From: Nothophaeocryptopus gaeumannii
Taxonomy: Eukaryota > Ascomycota > Dothideomycetes > Mycosphaerellales > Mycosphaerellaceae
Direction of reading: 5' to 3'
Assembly: GCA_031771865.1 (NCBI GenBank)
Contig: JASISA010000001.1
Location: 2,046,001-2,110,000, forward strand
DNA length: 64,000 nt
The notes beneath the pieces are model-generated. The model saw only the letters and a program-made list of their open reading frames with translations, had not been told where the DNA came from and searched no databases. This document shows, one piece after another, positions 20,685 through 30,716 of the stretch. The number at the start of each line of letters is the position of its first letter. The stretch's first letter is position 1. Both the position numbers and the translations under genes were made by a program.

Positions 20685-22433
20685 CTATTGCACAATCCAG
20701 TCATCAGTATCACCCTTCTGCAGCCGAAGCGTCCTCCCAACCCTTGCCCCGGTCGGTTGTCCCTCATCAACAGCAAATTGTCCATTGATCAGTACTGCCC
20801 GGATGCCCTTTGCCGGCTGCTTCGGATTTGTGTAAGTCGCCGCATCCCGAATCGTCTCCGCATCGAAAAGGACCAAGTCCGCTCGATATCCTTCCTTAAT
20901 CAGCCCTCGATCTTTTGCGCGTATAATGCTCGCTGGTCGTGATGTTAGATGCGCTACTGCCTCTTCCAAACCTCCTGCGAAGATCGTCTCCGGCTCAACA
21001 TCATCGAAGGCCTCACTGCTCGTTGCGTGATAGATGTCACGAATCTTGCCGGCAGGAAGATCACGAGCGTAGTGGCCGAGGTATCTGGCGAAAGTGCCCC
21101 AGCCTCTTGGATGTGGCTTGGTTGATGTTAGAATGCCGTCTGATCCTCCGGTATGTCGAGGGTGACGCATGATGAGGCGCACGTTGCCTTCATGGCCTGA
21201 GTGCGACAGAATGGTGCTGTTGAAGTTATCCTCCTTCAGAATGTTGATGTAGGTGTCAAACGGGTCCGCTTTCTTTTCTTCTGCAATCTCAGCAATGGTC
21301 TTGCCAACGTAGTCGCGCTCCAGGGACTTGTTCTGGACCCCGCCAATCTCGAGAATATCCCATTGTAGCGTGCAGCCATGGCATCCATCGGTGCCTTCTT
21401 CGAGAGTGAGGCGCTTGATCTCAGCGAACGTCTTCGGGTCGTTCAGAAGTGCTACTTTGTCTTCTGCAGATCCCGCCCAGCTTGGGAGGGTTGAGGCGAG
21501 CGTAGTGGATCCGGGCAGGTACGGATATGTGTCCATTGAGATATCGACACCCTCGGAGATGCCTTCATCTATCATTGCGACGAGCTCTTTGGCTCTGCCA
21601 GCATTCTCTTCGTAGTTCATTGTAGCATGAGTAAGGTGCAAGCGTACTCCAGTCTTCTTTGCCAGCTCGATCGTCTCCTTATACGCCTTTAGAGCGCCTT
21701 TGCCGTATGATCGGGTGTGCGGACAGTAGTAGCCGCCATACTGCTTGACTACTTCGCACAATTGCCCAATCTCCTCGTCTGTGGCAAACATGCCGGGGAC
21801 GTAAGTAAGACCGCTCGACATGCCGACAGCTCCTTCCTCCAGCGATTTGGCCAAGATCTTCTTCATGATCTCAATTTCGTCTTGTGTGGCCCGACCCGAA
21901 TCCCATCCCTTGACAAGAATACGCAAGTTGCCTTGCGGGACCAAGTAGGCTGCATTCGTGGCTATTCTCTCTCGATCCAAAACATCAAGATATTCCTTCA
22001 CGGTCCGCCAACGGTCGAAGAAGTCTGGTGGATCCGTAGGATTGCCGTTCCATCCTGATATCTGCTCTCTGATACGAGCCATCGCCTTGTCGTCGACCGG
22101 ACTGTATGAGATGCCATCTTGGCCGACGACTTCTGTGGTTACTCCTTGTGTGACTTTTGCCAGGTGATCAGGCGTATGGAGGAGGGACAGGTCGGAGTGA
22201 GCATGCATGTCAATAAAGCCTGGCGAGAGGCTGTATTTTCCAGCCTCGCAGTCCACGACTCGGATGCCACTCCTGCGAGCAGCCTCTACCTCATCTGCAG
22301 ACAAGGCGCCCTGGCCCGGTCGTAATAGTTCGATGTGCCCATTCCGAACACTGACGCTGCCGATATATCGAGGCGTAGAGCCGGAGCCATCAATGATGGA
22401 GGCATCTAGGAAAAGGATGTCGTCTTTCTCCAT
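20685..22433 (-). CDS. N-acyl-D-amino-acid deacylase (D-aminoacylase, amidohydrolase superfamily)
   Basis: Intronless, 582 residues, ATG at 22433. It hydrolyses N-acyl groups from D-amino acids in characterised relatives. The start of the TIM barrel carries SLSPGFIDMHAHSD with metal ligands H77 and H79. Further metal-site residues lie in CPHTR and LHLTHATMN, and GGSDGIL supplies the catalytic aspartate late in the barrel. The N-terminal (about 1-65) and C-terminal (about 500-575) parts form the small beta domain typical of cyclic amidohydrolases. No signal peptide, so cytosolic. It lies convergent to the flavin oxidase. Confidence 0.88.
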   Translation of the reverse strand: MEKDDILFLDASIIDGSGSTPRYIGSVSVRNGHIELLRPGQGALSADEVEAARRSGIRVVDCEAGKYSLSPGFIDMHAHSDLSLLHTPDHLAKVTQGVTTEVVGQDGISYSPVDDKAMARIREQISGWNGNPTDPPDFFDRWRTVKEYLDVLDRERIATNAAYLVPQGNLRILVKGWDSGRATQDEIEIMKKILAKSLEEGAVGMSSGLTYVPGMFATDEEIGQLCEVVKQYGGYYCPHTRSYGKGALKAYKETIELAKKTGVRLHLTHATMNYEENAGRAKELVAMIDEGISEGVDISMDTYPYLPGSTTLASTLPSWAGSAEDKVALLNDPKTFAEIKRLTLEEGTDGCHGCTLQWDILEIGGVQNKSLERDYVGKTIAEIAEEKKADPFDTYINILKEDNFNSTILSHSGHEGNVRLIMRHPRHTGGSDGILTSTKPHPRGWGTFARYLGHYARDLPAGKIRDIYHATSSEAFDDVEPETIFAGGLEEAVAHLTSRPASIIRAKDRGLIKEGYRADLVLFDAETIRDAATYTNPKQPAKGIRAVLINGQFAVDEGQPTGARVGRTLRLQKGDTDDWIVQ

Positions 22434-22799
22434 CGGAAAGCTTGAGATCGGAATATGGCTTGCCTCGGACTCTACGAAAGACGGAGAAGGAATGGATATA
22501 CAGCGAACTTACTGATGATGACGCCCAAGAGCTTAAGGCAGATGGTCAATTGAGCACGAGGCGTGCCATTGCAATGTACGAAGCATTGTGAGGTGCTTCG
22601 GCCAAGATAGGAGGAGGCTCGCCTCATCTTCGGGTAAAGTTGAACATCCGGCTGAGTCATCAAAAGTCAATAGAGCGTATGAGAATCGCGATGCTCTTCG
22701 CGCTACCAACTCCATCGCTATGCCATTAACATACCATCCAATGCCAGACGCTATGCCAAATCAGTCATATCAAAAAGTTTCTGAAAACCGCTCTAGTGC
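22434..22799. other. Intergenic
   Basis: No supported gene between two minus-strand genes. Confidence 0.55.
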
Positions 22800-24038
22800 T
22801 CAGCTGAGCGCCACGCTCTGGCTCAACGCACCCTGCCCATCTCGCGAATACAGCGCCAGGAAATGTGTCGGGTCAAGATTGAACAGTCCCGGCCAGTGAG
22901 CTGGTGACGGACCCGCGATGAAGCTGGAGCCCCAAGACTGCCCTCCATCGGTCGACGTGATGACCTTCATATCGCCGCCATCATAACCTTGGCCAATGTC
23001 ATGGTCCTCATTGGTCATGAAGCTTGCGACTAGCGTGCCCCAGACATTGTACACCTGAGGCGCACCAGCTCTTCCTTTGGCTCCGGAATTGTGTGCTGTA
23101 TAGAGGCGGCCGCGGCGACCCCACGTGTATCCATCGTCTGAGGAGAGGACATATCCGACGGAGAAATTGCCAAGGCCATCTTCGGTGTTCTCGATAACGC
23201 AGCTGGAACCGCGACATTAGCACGATCCTGCAAGCGAGGCAACGGACGCGTCAACTTACATTAGGTTGCCGTTGCTGTCAATGGGAGCAACGCCCATCAT
23301 GCCGTCGCGAGTATTTCCTGGAAAATCTGGTCCCGAGACGATGACGGGCGTGGTCGACCAAGTTTTCCCGCCATCTGTGGACGTCCTCATGTATCCATCC
23401 TGGTCGTCATTGTTGTTCTCGGCGGAGTAATAGCACTGGCGAAGAAGTCAGTAGCCGCCTCACAACTTGCGTCATGCCGAACATACCTGGATTGTCTTGC
23501 CATCATTTGCAACACGAAGAAGAGGCTCCCATATACCATACGCCACATCTTTTGGTACACGCTCGTCAACGGTCGACAGATACTGGAAGGTCTTGCCACC
23601 ATCATCTGAGTACGAAATGGAGATGCGAAAGTACTGGTATCCGGTCTCCGGAGCTCGATCGTGATTTCGGTAGGCATACAAAATCCGATCACTATCTGGC
23701 AGTTGCATCGGAAAGGCGTTGTCGAGGTCGTGGTGGTCAGTGTCTCCTCGAAAGACCTCGCCCTGGTACGTCCATGAAGCAGCATTGTCCGTCGACACTG
23801 CGGTGCGCAGGATGGAAGTCGCAACGCCGTCTATCGTTTCGTGTGCTGCATAGCCAGCAAGTATGCACCCATCATGCAGTCTTGTCACGCGGGTGTATTC
23901 GCCTTCGGCATCGATGACAACAGGAGCTCCGTGTAATGCAGGGCTGGATCCCTCTCGTTTGGCTAAAGGAAGAGGCGTCGCGGTAGCAATGCTTGCAAGA
24001 GCGAGTGTGCTCGCCAAGATTTTCGAAAGAAAAGACAT
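22800..24038 (-). CDS. Secreted six-bladed propeller glycosidase, GH93/sialidase-like
   Basis: Exons 23487-24038, 23260-23435 and 22800-23202 give 376 residues. The ATG at 24038 opens a signal peptide (MSFLSKILASTLALASIATA) with a possible KR processing site just after it. The mature part shows repeated Asp-box motifs (S-x-D-x-G-x-x-W/F) near SYSDDGGKTF, STDGGKTW, SSDDGYTW and STDGGQSW, the blade signature of sialidases and of GH93 exo-arabinanases. Length and the opening GEYTRVTRLHDGCILAGYA fit fungal GH93 (exo-1,5-alpha-L-arabinanase) better than true sialidase, but catalytic residues could not be checked. The second intron uses a downstream acceptor (GTTCCAG), because the nearer CAG gives the wrong frame. 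Confidence 0.8.
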
Positions 24039-24810
24039 ACTGCAAATGATCGTGTGAAGAAGATAATTGTTGCTATGCTGACCTACCAAACAGGCCTCTT
24101 GGCTGCACTTATACACTCGTCGACCTCAATCTTTGAAGTCATCCAAGAAGCACTCAGCCCGACACTTCGCCCCGTACACCTCGAAGCCACGATGAAATTG
24201 TAGACACGGCACGATCCTGTGATCTATTACCAGAACAGCGACTGCCGCAAACGCTCAGTGTAAGGCTGAGGCATGTTTAGCGTCAAGCGGCTGGAGGGCC
24301 ACATGCTAAATTCTCCGAGTGGATCTGCAACGCACGGTGAAGGATCAATAAGGTTAGCTGTGAAGAGCTGCCAAGACGAGCACGAAGAAGACCACCACAA
24401 ACAATAGTCGGTCAAGTGGTAGTCCGCCTGAGCGATGTGGGGCAACATGTGGGTGGTATGTTGTCAAGGTAGTGAGAGCAGGGTCAAGAGCTGGCACACT
24501 GCGCACTAGCCTTCTGCCGAATGCCCTATTGTAACAGCACTCCGGGTCGACAGCGAGGCCTACGCCAATTCAGTGAAAGATTGCAGTCAAGCACAGATGA
24601 CTTAAGTTATCACATGCTTCGGCAATTGCTGATGTCATTGGTCAAGAAGTTGCAGGCCGCCAGGTGAGGTTTGGCCTGCAACTTCACTTCACTCAACGAT
24701 ATCAGTCCCACTCTTCTTCTGGTATTTTTTCTCTCTCAACTTCGGCTCCATCAACCGCATACGGACACCATCCTTCAGCCGGCGCTGGCAAGTACAAGGA
24801 GATTACAGCG
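24039..24810. other. Intergenic, divergent promoters
   Basis: No supported gene. Contains the start regions of the propeller glycosidase (minus) and the BTB protein (plus). Confidence 0.55.
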
Positions 24811-25471
24811 ATGATGGCAGCGACCACGACGGCAAAGAAGCGCAAGTTGTAAGTTCAATGTGTGACGGCACCACAGCATACAGGCTGACCTTCGTTGTAG
24901 TTGCGACTTCAGCGAGCCGACAGTCACCGTGATCGTCGGCAGCGAGAAAAAAGCCTTCTACATTCACCCAGGCCTCCTCCAGGGCAACTCCAAATTCTTT
25001 GCATCGTCGCTCAACGGCAAGTGGCGGGAGTCTATCACGAAGACCATACCCCTGCAGGATGCAGAGCCAGATATCTTCCAGCTCTACGCTGAATACGTCT
25101 ACACCGGCGAGATTGCTCTACCAACCATAGAAATCGACATTGAGAAGATAGAGGAGTTAAAGACTCACATGACCCTCCTCTTCAAGACGGTGGTGGAGCT
25201 CTACATCCTAGCAGATGTGTTGATGGACAAGGAACTTTCCAACAAGGTCATGGACAAGCTGCAGGACCTGCAACCCGATTTCAGCGACAATCCCGGGTCT
25301 GAAAACATCATTTTGGCTTTCGAAGGAACCCCCGAGGGCAGTAGCCTCCAGCGCTTCATGATCGATGATTATCTCTACTGTACTAACCCCGCATGGCTCG
25401 ACTTGAGTATCTCACACCTTCCAACGAGCTTCACTACCGCTTTGCTCAAGGGATGGGCAAAGTCTTCGTGA
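24811..25471 (+). CDS. BTB/POZ domain protein
   Basis: Exons 24811-24848 and 24901-25471 (phase-2 intron of 52 bases) give 202 residues. After a Lys-rich start (AKKRK) the BTB fold begins with PTVTVIVGSEKKAFYIHPGL, followed by FFASSLNGKWRES, the strand-helix pattern FQLYAEYVYTGEI, and the three-helix tail VVELYILADVLMDKELSNKV. These are the landmarks of fungal stand-alone BTB proteins, which often serve as protein-interaction modules or Cullin-3 adaptors; no partner domain is present. Confidence 0.85.
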
Positions 25472-25901
25472 GATACGAAAATAATTCACAAGAGTCCGAC
25501 AGAGGTTTCCCGGTGCCTGTACCACGAGCATGATGCCGAGACCCCAACTGAGGCATCGTGTGCTCAGATTGCAGACAACCAGCCTGCTTCCCCTGTCAAG
25601 ACCGCAATCGAACGACAGAAACGGGAGAAGAAGAAGGCGGAGAACCTGAAGAAGAAGAAGAGTAAGAAAACTGCACCGGCAGGCACCCAGGTATAGAAGC
25701 TGGGTGCGGGAGCTCACGTCAGGGAAGAGACAAAGGCATGGAAATTGAAGCATGAGTACACCACTGCTCGCTACAGAGTAGCGCGCAAGTAGGACATATC
25801 TGAAGTGCCCGGGAAAAGGAGCACAGCAATTGAAGCACACGAAAAGCAGACTTTTCTCATCATCCGTCTTCCCAAGCCAATGCACTCATCTATCCCGACG
25901 C
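25472..25901. other. Intergenic, convergent
   Basis: No supported gene. A Lys/Glu-rich frame near 25600-25690 (EKKKAENLKKKKSKK) follows the BTB stop and could be a lost C-terminal extension reached by an unrecognised intron, but no splice sites convinced me. Confidence 0.4.
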
Positions 25902-27950
25902 TCACCCTCCCGCCGTCACCGCAGTCTGAGGAGTCTTTGTCTCCGCATCTGAGTCAATCCCCATAGCCTCCCCTTCCTCCTCACCAGCCTCCTTAGCCTT
26001 GTTCTCTTTCTCAGCCAACACAGTCTTCGCCTTCTCAACCCTCTCGACCTTCTCCTTCCTCGCCCTCTCCATCCTAATCCAAAACTGCCTCCCCAATGTC
26101 ATCAACTCCTCTTCTGTCTTCACTTTAATTTTCCTCCCCAGCGGGTCAATAAACCCCCAAGCCATCATCTCAATCCACTGCGTACACATGTCCATACCCC
26201 GGCGGATACACTCCTTCATGACTAACTCATCTGGCCTTAGGAGTGGGCGGGGTCGGTTGACAGGTGCCGCTTGTGGATTGTTTAGTGCTGCTTGCGGGTT
26301 GGAGGGGCCTTCTACAGGCGAGTTGTAAGTTTCGGGGTAGGTGATTCGTTCATAGCCTGTCATCATGAAGTCGCGCATACGCATGCGCATAACCTTCTGC
26401 GTTCTGTCAAGACCTTCGGGGGCGTTGGATCTCCAGCGAAAGCGATGGCGCATCCAAAGCTTCGCTACGTCCATGCGGGTCATTGGACGATATCCGTCCT
26501 CCACATGGGGCGTGTATCCTCGCATGACGCGCCATAGAGGAGTGAGGGTCCGCTCCGCGAGGAGAGTCTCGCGGAGAGCGCAGCCTAATGCGAGACCGTG
26601 GCGCCATCGGTTCGGATATTCGATTTGGTCTGCGTGGTCGCGGGGATAGAGAGGGAGACAGGGGTCTGTGAAGAGCATGTCGACTTTCAAGAAGAAGTGA
26701 GTGGCGAGATGCAAGACTTTGTCGGAGATGTATTCTTTGGAACGTATGAGGGCGAGACGGTGGGCGTTCAAGGGCAGGTCGAGAATGAACCACATCCTCT
26801 TCATCGCGTCTCGGGTTCCTCGAGGTGTGCGAAGGCCTCTGGTCATGAGGCGGAGGACCATATCTTTTACGACACCTTCGCGCCAGACGACCATTTGCAG
26901 CCAGCGGAGACTGGGACAGTCGCGGGAGAAGAGGTTGAGTTGTAAGATATCCGCACCTAGGACGTCTGCTTTTGCTTTTTGGCGCTTGATTGGGTCTTTG
27001 ATGCAGAGGGATGCGTAGCACCGCCAGGGGTAGATCTCGTCTGCGTTTGGAGCCCATGTTCGCATGCTGGCGAGGATGAATGCTGTTGCATTCTTGTTGA
27101 AGTAGTAGTGGAATTTCTTGTCGATGGCGTAGAGGGTGATTAGGGAAGGGATGTCGAGGTAGCTGACTAGTTGGATGAGCAAGGAGCTGTCGTTGTTGAA
27201 GGCTTCTATCAGGCTGAAGGTCTTTTTGGGCTTTTGTAATGTTGGTGGTGTCTGTGGTACTGATGGGGGTTGTCTGAGATGGCCATTGAGTAGTCGCGAG
27301 GCTATAACTGCTTGACCTGATTGGAAGCTCGCCGAAGGCAGGGAGCCGAGAGTTTGAGGCGCAGACAGTATGTTGGCTGAAGCCGGAGTCTGAGCGGACA
27401 CAGCTGATGGATCATTTCCTGCAGCTGGACTGAAAGTCGCAGAAGCATTTGGTGTCTGCGCAGACTCCACAGCAGATGTTGGAGTTGACCTGAATGCCAG
27501 TGGCGTGGTAGGCGTCTGTTTGACTCGCGGCGTACCGGAGGCATCGTATTCGATCTCGATTTTGTTTTCGATCTTGGCGCGCTTTCCAGGAGACGGCGCA
27601 ATGCTGGGGGAAATAGGTAATGATAGTCTCGTATTGATTTGCAATGGCTCAAACCGAGCAGTATGAAGCTGTTCCGGAGAGGCAGCACGGCGCTTGTTCA
27701 AAGTGCTGAGCTGCAATTTTTGAGGAGAGAAGGTGATTTGTGGTACGGTTCTGCTTGGCCCGAAACGTTCATCTGCCAGGTCTGCATTGTCTGGTGGAGT
27801 TTGAACGTCGGTTTGGTCGTCTTCCACATCGTCCAACTCCACAGGCTCAGCAGGAGGACTCGGAAGCTGTGTCCGCTCCTCATCCTGCTCACTAATATGG
27901 TGCGTAGCGCTGGTCATCATCCGCTCCATAGAGGTGCTTGTAGGCCTCAT
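25902..27950 (-). CDS. F-box-like protein, large, hypothetical substrate
   Basis: The minus-strand frame stays open far upstream, but the part above 27950 overlaps a better-looking gene in another frame (27892-28641). I therefore start at the ATG at 27950, giving 682 residues. The N-terminal 240 residues are disordered and Ser/Pro/Thr-rich. An F-box-like segment (about 245-305) reads FNNDSSLLIQLVSYLDIPSLITLYAIDKKFHYYF. The rest is helical with many Arg and Trp residues (RMWFILDLPLNAHRL, YPNRWRHGLALGCALRETLLAERTLTPLWRVM). The C-terminus is an acidic/basic coiled coil. F-box proteins recruit substrates to SCF ubiquitin ligases; nothing indicates the target here. Start choice is uncertain. Confidence 0.6.
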   Translation of the reverse strand: MRPTSTSMERMMTSATHHISEQDEERTQLPSPPAEPVELDDVEDDQTDVQTPPDNADLADERFGPSRTVPQITFSPQKLQLSTLNKRRAASPEQLHTARFEPLQINTRLSLPISPSIAPSPGKRAKIENKIEIEYDASGTPRVKQTPTTPLAFRSTPTSAVESAQTPNASATFSPAAGNDPSAVSAQTPASANILSAPQTLGSLPSASFQSGQAVIASRLLNGHLRQPPSVPQTPPTLQKPKKTFSLIEAFNNDSSLLIQLVSYLDIPSLITLYAIDKKFHYYFNKNATAFILASMRTWAPNADEIYPWRCYASLCIKDPIKRQKAKADVLGADILQLNLFSRDCPSLRWLQMVVWREGVVKDMVLRLMTRGLRTPRGTRDAMKRMWFILDLPLNAHRLALIRSKEYISDKVLHLATHFFLKVDMLFTDPCLPLYPRDHADQIEYPNRWRHGLALGCALRETLLAERTLTPLWRVMRGYTPHVEDGYRPMTRMDVAKLWMRHRFRWRSNAPEGLDRTQKVMRMRMRDFMMTGYERITYPETYNSPVEGPSNPQAALNNPQAAPVNRPRPLLRPDELVMKECIRRGMDMCTQWIEMMAWGFIDPLGRKIKVKTEEELMTLGRQFWIRMERARKEKVERVEKAKTVLAEKENKAKEAGEEEGEAMGIDSDAETKTPQTAVTAGG

Positions 27951-28641
27951 AATCTCCGCCACGGACGCTCTCCCCAAAATGCTGCGGTTGTCGCTTGTGT
28001 GAGTCACGTCGCGATCCGTGAACAGGCTTGAGGGGCGATGGAGCTGGGGCCGGGCTGAGGATGTGTTCTTCTGGAGGATAGTCAGAGTGTTGGGTTGGCT
28101 TGACTCGACTCGACTTGTAGCTTCCGGAGTGGTGGGAGGGCGGAGCGGCGCTGACGAGGTCGGCTTCGGGAACGTAGTAAGAGACTGGGTTTGGTCTGAC
28201 GCCGTATGGCTCTGCCTGAACGGTGGCTGGGCGCTCGTCTGAATGGTCAGATCGGTCGGACTCGTCCTCCTCGGGTTGAGCTGAGTCCTTGCGGCGGCCG
28301 CGTCTGTCGCGCTCTCCTCGACGCGACCCTGGAGCGGGGGTGGAGTCTCGACGCTTGTGCTTGGTTCTGGTGTGGCGGAGTGCCTCGTCAATGGCTGCAT
28401 CGTCGACTTCTTCGGCGAGCTTCTTGGCCTCTTTTCGTGCTTCGTCGGTCTTCTTCTTTCGCTGCTTCTTGAACTTGTTCTTGGGGGAGTGCCAGTCGCC
28501 TGTATGCTGTCAGCTCTGGCTGTCTTCGATCGTTGGACGATGAAGTGCTTGCTTACCGTCGAAGGGTTGGTAGTGGCTGCTGAGGAGATGGGCGGCGATG
28601 AAGATGGTGCCCGCGAAGAAGTACATGCGTCCGATCCCCAT
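27892..28641 (-). CDS. Hypothetical single-pass membrane protein overlapping the F-box gene
   Basis: Exons 28557-28641 and 27892-28499 join in phase 1 to 230 residues, without any stop until TAG at 27892. The protein opens MGIGRMYFFAGTIFIAAHLL, a membrane anchor, then a strongly basic helical stretch (KNKFKKQRKKKTDEARKEAK), then acidic and Pro-rich tail ending DDDQRYAPY. I do not recognise the family. The coherent charged-helix composition and clean splice sites (GTAAGC ... CATACAG) argue that this frame, not the Ser/Thr/Pro-rich frame of the long overlapping reading frame, is the coding one here. The last 59 bases overlap the proposed start of the F-box gene. Confidence 0.6.
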
Positions 28642-29634
28642 TGTGTCATCCGCGTCGCTTTTGTGTCCCGATGTTTTGAATAGTGAAGCCCGTGCTGATA
28701 TTGTTGATGCGGGTCGGCTTGGCGGTGTCGAGTTTGGGGACAATACCGCAACCTGTTGAATGTGTCGAGTCCGAGCAGATCTGTCTGAAGGTGGTTGTCG
28801 GTCGAGGAAGAATCGAAAAGGTCGGAGTGTGTGCTTATCTGTGCGCCGATGTGCAGGGTGTTTCGTCAGACTCGCCGTTTGTCGTGTGACACGTCGCCTT
28901 GGCAACACCAAGTGAAGGCGAATGTGCAGTCCGCGCCACCGCCGGGTGCTATCGAGCAGATTGTCGCCTGAATGGGTTGGCCTGAATGTGAAGCGTGAAG
29001 GTCAGTCGCTGCAGTTGTTCAGTGGTTGGGTATCAGCAGCATTGATGCAGGCTGAAGGACGGAACAAAGTGCTGCTTCGTAGTCGTGAGGAGCTTCACGC
29101 AGCGCTATGAACTACTTGCAACTTGGCTCAGGGAAACTAAATGTTATCAAGCACTCCGAAGATGTTCTATCTTCGTTCGATCGGTTGCTTGACTGCGTAT
29201 CGCAAGCTGATGTGCGTGTTCAACAGAAGCCTTGAGGAGCGTAAACCGATGTTGGTGTTCGTGCCAGACCGTCACTATGTCAGCCTCCCCAAAAGGTCTC
29301 TTCAGAATGCCCTGTCGTGCTCAGTGAAGTCAATAGAACGTCACCAGACCTCGGCGTGGTCCATGCGATACGTATCCTGAGACGCTATTCAAACGAAACT
29401 CAGGTCCAATGGAAAGGGGCCACCGGCTCTTGCGAGCATTTGCGATTTGATGTTGTTAGTTAAAATGTTACAAGCACGAACTTACGCTGCGTTGAGCGCT
29501 GGTATCAATTGCGAATCAAAGGCCTGTTGAAACGACCTCATCCGCCCGTTCACCAGCCCGTTTTCGACTTTTCCCAAATCTTTGACTTCTTCCCATACTC
29601 CAATGAACCCAATGCTTGACGAATGCATGCCTCT
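28642..29634. other. Intergenic
   Basis: No supported gene. Holds the promoter of the small membrane protein and the 3' end of the GTP cyclohydrolase gene. Confidence 0.55.
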
Positions 29635-30716
29635 TTACTTGCGTCCAAGCAGGCTCAAAAATTCGTCCCTCGTCTTCGCTCGCCTCCTCATGGCGCCTAG
29701 CATGCAGCTCGTTGTCGTGACGGCCCCGGACTTTTGCACCCCACGCATCACCATGCACATGTGTGTGCTCTCCATGACCACTGCTACACCTTGCGGCTTC
29801 AAAACCTCTGACAAGGCAAGCGCGACCTGCTTCGTGAGTCTTTCTTGGACTTGAAGTCTTCGGCTGAACATCTCGGCGATTCGAGCGAGCTTGGAAAGGC
29901 CAATGACCCGGTTTGAAGGGATGTAGCCGATGTGCATCTGTGCAAAGGTCAGTCAAAATCTTCAACACTGAACGCCCGATCATTTTCTACCTTTCCGGTA
30001 AACGGCACCAAATGATGCTCGCACAGACTGTACACCTCAATGTCTTTCACGATCACCAGCTCGTCGTGATCCTCGTGGAAGACAGCGCCGTTAACGATGT
30101 CCCTCAAATTCTCCTCATAGCCTTTCGTGAAGAACATCATTGCCTTGGCGTATCGCTCCGGCGTACCGTGAAGGCCTTCTCGATCCGGATCTTCTCCAAT
30201 GCACTCCAAGATCGTCCGCACTGCACCAGAAAGCTTTTCTAACCTTGCCTGCGCTTCTTCCGGGCTGTCTCGCTCGTGCAAGCGGCCGAGTGTTCCAATG
30301 CTCGGCCACGATAGTCCTTCAAAGTCGACTGTGGGGTTCGCCGTGATGGGGCTCATGGACCGGCTGGTGGTAGGTGGTGTCAAGGGAGCCTCGTCTCTGC
30401 CATCTCTTGCATTGACCCGCATCTCAATATCCTGCATGTCCTCATCGTTCACTTCTATGTACTGCTTGGCCGACTTCTTTTGCGCATCCTCCGCTTTGCC
30501 GGGCGGCGAAGTTCTGTACGGAAGTGGGCTCGGATGCTCGAGCTGCTCTATGTCTATGGGTTCTCGTTTCGGTCCTATGCTCGATTTTATGGCTGACGTG
30601 ACGCTTTCTGTGTCGTCTCGTTCCCGCTCAGCGACAGCGGCTGGGTGCAGTGGTGAATGACCGTTGACGAGATGCGGCGGTATGGGCTTCGGTCGACGGC
30701 TGGTGTAGTCGTCCAT
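29635..30716 (-). CDS. GTP cyclohydrolase I
   Basis: First enzyme of tetrahydrofolate and biopterin synthesis, converting GTP to dihydroneopterin triphosphate. Exons 29991-30716 and 29635-29937 (phase-0 intron of 53 bases) give 342 residues. The first 150 residues are a disordered fungal-type extension. The catalytic domain starts near EEAQARLEKLSGAVRTILECIGEDPDREGL. Zinc ligands are C232 and H235 in CEHHLVPF and C303 in THMCMVMRGVQ. The conserved GLSKLARIAEMFSRRLQVQERLT is intact. All landmark residues are present, so the enzyme should be active. No other pterin gene is nearby. Confidence 0.96.

Noticed and set aside
24849..24900. BTB intron ending GCTGACCTTCGTTGTAG as a third introner copy
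   Set aside because: Only the branch point and acceptor region resemble the introner; the rest of the 52 bases does not match.
27951..28751. N-terminal extension of the F-box reading frame
   Set aside because: It runs through the intron and second exon of a better gene in another frame and is Ser/Thr/Pro-rich, typical of a shadow frame.
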